From Bugula neritina (Eukaryota; Bryozoa; Gymnolaemata; Cheilostomatida; Bugulidae): DNA of 64,000 bases. The position numbers and the translations under genes were made by a program. Below are positions 60,576-64,000 of the stretch, one piece after another (position 1 is the stretch's first letter; every line of letters begins with the position of its first letter). The stretch is from assembly GCA_964035545.1 (NCBI GenBank), contig OZ037773.1, positions 10,008,251-10,072,250 of the forward strand. Direction: 5' to 3'. The notes under the pieces are model-generated. The model did no database searches. It saw only the letters and a program-made list of their open reading frames with translations, and had not been told where the DNA came from.

Positions 60576-60640
60576 AGAGCAATTTGGAAACAGTTTCCAT
60601 TACTTATTTGGCTGCAGCTGAAAAGGTTAAGAATTTAGAA

Positions 60641-63004
60641 ATGGGTAAGTTTATAGAACAAAATTTCATCAGCATATTCTGCCTTAAATAATTTTAGAGT
60701 TGCATTAAAATTGAATATTTTCCCACATGGCCTGTAAACATACTTTCTCATTATTATTTAGGAGTATCATGTAATTTTCTCAAAAAGTCATTGTGAGTAA
60801 CTTTTTAGCTCACTGACCTTTTTGGTTTACCAGTTATTGCAGTTGCAGCTTAAATATCATTACTGCAGATTCTAAGTTTCTATACATAGTATAATAGCAA
60901 TACTGTTTAATGCAAATTGTAGATAACAAGATGCTGATACTGATTGGCCTTGTGGCTGTTTTCGGTAAGTATAGAAAACATGCTACAACTTCATTTAATA
61001 CATTTATTGTATATATATGTCATATACATAATTGCCAATGCTTTTGATAAAATTGTTTTAAAAGCAGGTATTGAGAGATATAGGTAATAAAAGTGACAGC
61101 ATAAACCCCAAGACACTTTTGAATAAATAAAGCTAATCTTTGTTTTATAGTAAAAATTATTTTTTTTAAAATAGTAAAGTTGATGCATAATAATTGATTT
61201 TTACTAATTTTTTAGTTATTGCATGTATATAGCAATATTTGCATATAATGCATTGGTTTTCTTATTATGTAGTTTTTGCTAGTTTCAATATAAAATCAAC
61301 CCTTCAAACAACAATATATTGTTTAGCCTGTGAAACATTAATTTATATAATAATTGAGACACTTCATATATTGTAATATTTTGTTGTATTGTAAACAGCA
61401 TGCGTCAGTGGATACAGTAGCTATCCCAAACATTCCTACGGTCACCATGGTTACCAACCATCATCTCACAAACCAAACACTTACTGTAAGTTAACAAGGA
61501 ATTAACCGATTATTAAAAATGTTTATTTTTTATTTTTCAATATTATCTAATTTGTTTCATCAGGCTTTTGTCTCTATAATTAATTTATAAATTCTGAGAA
61601 ATTTTTATTGGATATATTATTTTAATACAATTTTGTTTAAGAATTTTTTGTAGCTAACGCAGGTGCTGCAGTACCACAAACCCTAATTTATAATATTTTG
61701 AGTTTTCATGATATTTAAACAAATTTTTCACTGTAGAGTTTATATGATAACACCTAAATATATGCATATATGATAAACAGAGAATTACTTATAGTTAAAA
61801 CATTACCATGGCTAAAGCAAATTAATATATTATATCAATAATCAATATAGCAGTGAGATCTATATATTATAGCAATACGTATAAGTTGAAATTTCCTGAT
61901 GTTTAACCACTTCATCACACTATACCACTGCATACAGTATACAACTGTATATAATGTAGACACAAGGGTTTGGTCACAGTGGGAACAATGGTCGCACTGC
62001 CCTGTTAAATGTGGAGGGGGAGAACAAAGGAGATACAGAATATGCACCACCAAGACTCACTATGGCTACGGTCACTCCAACAACAAAGAGTGTTACGGCC
62101 CTTCCTATGCCAGAAGAAGATGCAACACGAAATGTTGTCCAGGTTTGTGGTTCAGACAACTCCAATATTGTACGAGTCGTAAAATCAGAATGCAACATAC
62201 CAGTGACAATATATTGCATGCAGCAGCATTAATTTATAGGTAGCGATTTGGGTAACATGATTTCAGTGCTTCACTTTTGAGCAGAAACAAAAGATTTTGC
62301 ATGATCAGTTGTTTCATTTTCACTTGAAATTGCATTTGCATTTGTAATACTTGCATGAGGAACTCTACCAGTTACTCTACCAGTTACTCTACCAGTTACT
62401 CTACCAGTTACTCTACCAGTTACTCTACCAATCACTATATAATTATCAAGTGTTCTACTAATTACTGTATTGAGTACTGCATAATCAGTACAACAAAACT
62501 GTTTTGTAGTTGATGGACGCTGGGGTCAATGGACTGGCTGGTCTCAGACTTACAGTGGATCTTACAAACAGACCAGATCCAGATACTGCAACTACCCAGC
62601 ACCTCGCTGCGGAGGCAGAGGTTGCTATGGGGACAGCAAACAAGTTAAAGCTGTTCATCGTAAGTTGCTTCAACTGCAAGGTTTAACAAACATGCAAAGG
62701 CATGTTATTTAAATCATAGTTTTAAAACTGCAAAGCTTTTACAGGATATCATAATAGTTTTATTAGGATATAGTTGTTTAAGGAAGCAAATCTATTGATG
62801 ATTTTTATTGTTGATGTTTTAGTTCCCCACCCTCACTACCAACCTAAAGCACATCACGGACCGTCTCACTACCAACCTAAAGCACACCATGGACCGTCTC
62901 ACTACCAACCCAACATTCACCATGGACCGTCTCACTACCAACCCAACATTCACCATGGAGCGTCTCACTACCAACATAAAACACACCACAAACCAAACTA
63001 CTAG
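60641..63004 (+). CDS. secreted protein: TSP1 domain, degenerate TSP1-like segment, HYQP-HHGPS repeats
   Basis: Exons: 60641-60644 (ATGG), 60923-60964, 61399-61485, 61960-62142, 62510-62659 and 62823-63004. The protein is 215 residues. The signal peptide MDNKMLILIGLVAVFG is followed by a Ser/Tyr/His-rich stretch (GYSSYPKHSYGHHGYQPSSH). A TSP1 domain (exon 4) has the W-x2-W-x2-W-x2-C-x3-C-G-x-G core (VWSQWEQWSHCPVKCGGG). Exon 5 keeps the W-x2-W-x2-W run (RWGQWTGWSQTY) but lacks the next two cysteines, so it is a degenerate TSP1. Exon 6 encodes four to five HYQP(K/N)-x-HHG-P-S repeats. All five introns are phase 1. The start and signal exons match the genes at 0.9, 48.3 and 55.5 kb. An extracellular matrix or adhesive role is inferred. 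Poly(A) signal 63200-63205. Confidence 0.92.
62367..62440. repeat. 12-bp minisatellite, 6 copies
   Basis: The unit is accagttactct, in intron 4 of the TSP1/HYQP gene, about 70 nt before exon 5. Confidence 0.93.
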
Positions 63005-63205
63005 ACTACTTAGTTATCTTAAGAAGGCTGGATAATGCAGATGATTTGAATTAATGTTTTTTTCACAAAGTTCTCTGGATGCATACACACTACATTGTTG
63101 CTGTTATGTTTTGTTCTTGACAACGGTTGTTATTGCTTGACTTATATAAATATTATTTGTTATATTGTTACTTGATAAACTTGTTTTACTCTCAGATAAA
63201 ATAAA

Positions 63206-64000
<795 letters not shown>

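Overview
The window is nuclear DNA of an invertebrate animal. The genes are split by short GT-AG introns, the DNA is AT-rich, micro- and minisatellites are dense, and the genes are metazoan (an RFX factor, the ciliary/testis gene TEX9, an LRR/EF-hand gene and modular secreted proteins). A lophotrochozoan (mollusc, brachiopod or bryozoan type) fits the secreted Tyr/His-rich repeat proteins, TSP1 and CBM14 modules and defensin-like peptides, but the phylum cannot be fixed from sequence alone. I rebuilt gene models by eye from splice sites, reading-frame continuity and family resemblance. Every multi-exon model listed sums to a multiple of three.

Layout: (1) 0.5-3.4 kb, a small secreted TSP1-domain gene (+). 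(2) 5.2-18.5 kb, a 15-exon RFX7-type transcription factor (-). (3) 19.6-25.3 kb, TEX9 (+), head-to-head with RFX7; the two genes are also divergent neighbours in human, so this looks like ancient microsynteny. (4) 26.8-33.0 kb, an LRRC74-like LRR plus EF-hand gene (+).

(5) From 34.5 kb onward there is a run of short secreted-protein genes: two CBM14 domains plus a PAN-like end (-); a smaller PAN-like protein (-); an Asp-rich six-cysteine peptide (-); a basic six-cysteine CS-alpha-beta peptide with a C-terminal extension (+); two inverted paralogues of a Tyr/His/Gln/Thr repeat protein (- and +); and a TSP1 plus HYQP-repeat protein (+). All 18 coding introns in this run are phase 1, whereas the three intracellular genes use mixed phases. 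Four of the genes share an unusual start: the first coding exon appears to hold only ATGG and is followed by a 42-nt signal-peptide exon. The run looks like a locus for exported surface, matrix, adhesive or defence proteins, grown by exon shuffling and local duplication.

(6) The most unexpected pattern is in the gene-rich left half. Many intronic tandem repeats abut splice sites, and about nine contain copies of the adjacent exon end and donor, or of the acceptor, giving chains of decoy splice sites. Long gene-free stretches (41.3-44.4, 46.4-48.0, 49.9-55.2 and 57.5-60.5 kb) show no supportable genes.
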